Shown here: one piece after another, positions 12,725 through 12,805 of the stretch
Layout: every line of letters starts with the position of its first letter
How positions within the stretch are numbered: the stretch's first letter is position 1
NCBI GenBank assembly: GCA_002424625.1
Contig: DIKR01000097.1
Span: 1-12,805, forward strand
Direction: 5' to 3'
Source of the DNA: Desulfuromonadaceae bacterium UBA5613
Lineage (GTDB): Bacteria > Desulfobacterota > Desulfuromonadia > Desulfuromonadales > UBA2197
Length of the DNA stretch: 12,805 nucleotides
Notes under the pieces: model-generated
The model's database searches: none
The model's input: the letters and a program-made list of their open reading frames with translations, nothing else
What the model was told of the DNA's origin: nothing
Made by a program: the position numbers and the translations under genes

Positions 12725-12805
12725 TCAGTCCTGTTGCGCAAGGATGCGAGGATAACGTCCTGGAAAATTTTCACGCAAAACCCCGCCCTTCGCCAGCTTC
12801 CTCGT
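12725..12805 (-). other. Possible C-terminal codons of a gene entering from the right edge
   Basis: Reading the minus strand from the window edge, one frame runs 26 codons to a TGA at 12727-12725. A second frame stays open further, to a TGA near 12690. Neither piece is recognisable and both are too short to judge. Otherwise 12578-12805 shows no gene. Confidence 0.2.

Overview
The window looks like chromosomal DNA of an anaerobic Gram-negative bacterium, most likely a Desulfuromonadales/Geobacter-type organism. This is an inference from gene content: a pentaheme NrfA of the calcium-independent (arginine) type paired with NrfH, an NapH-like iron-sulfur membrane protein, a one-cluster ferredoxin, Sec-exported proteins and a lipoprotein. 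No rRNA, tRNA, CRISPR array, transposase or phage gene was recognised. Almost all of the window is coding, and gene packing is tight: ATGA overlaps join three gene pairs.

Left part (1-3248, minus strand): a three-gene operon of exported proteins that I do not recognise. Its order is a lipoprotein with short helical repeats, a 235-aa secreted coiled-coil protein, and a large secreted coiled-coil protein that runs off the left edge. The last frame is unclosed in the window but open throughout.

Centre-left (3517-6202): a LysR-type regulator faces away from a NifS/IscS-type cysteine desulfurase gene across 118 bp of AT-rich DNA holding a perfect 11-bp inverted repeat. The desulfurase is followed by two small genes that are paralogues of each other (gapless alignment, 23 identities over 81 positions). 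This is the least explained cluster and the best candidate for an undescribed small system, probably in sulfur or persulfide handling.

Centre (6236-10854, minus strand, transcribed right to left): nrfH, nrfA, a strong GC-rich hairpin, an NapH/NosR-like polyferredoxin membrane protein, an HPP-family (possible nitrite transporter) gene that has lost its C-terminal half, and a cyclopropane-fatty-acid-synthase-like methyltransferase gene with its own sigma70-like promoter. An FNR/CRP-type site sits 41.5 bp ahead of the predicted start point of nrfH. NrfH takes electrons from menaquinol and passes them to NrfA, which reduces nitrite to ammonium in the periplasm. The NapH-like protein could be an extra quinol or electron connection.

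Right part (11068-12805, minus strand): an exported protein of an uncharacterised family (recalled as DUF6448), a 66-aa ferredoxin and a DUF488 protein, followed by the nrf promoter region. The last ~230 bases hold a weak promoter candidate and perhaps the last codons of a gene entering from the right.
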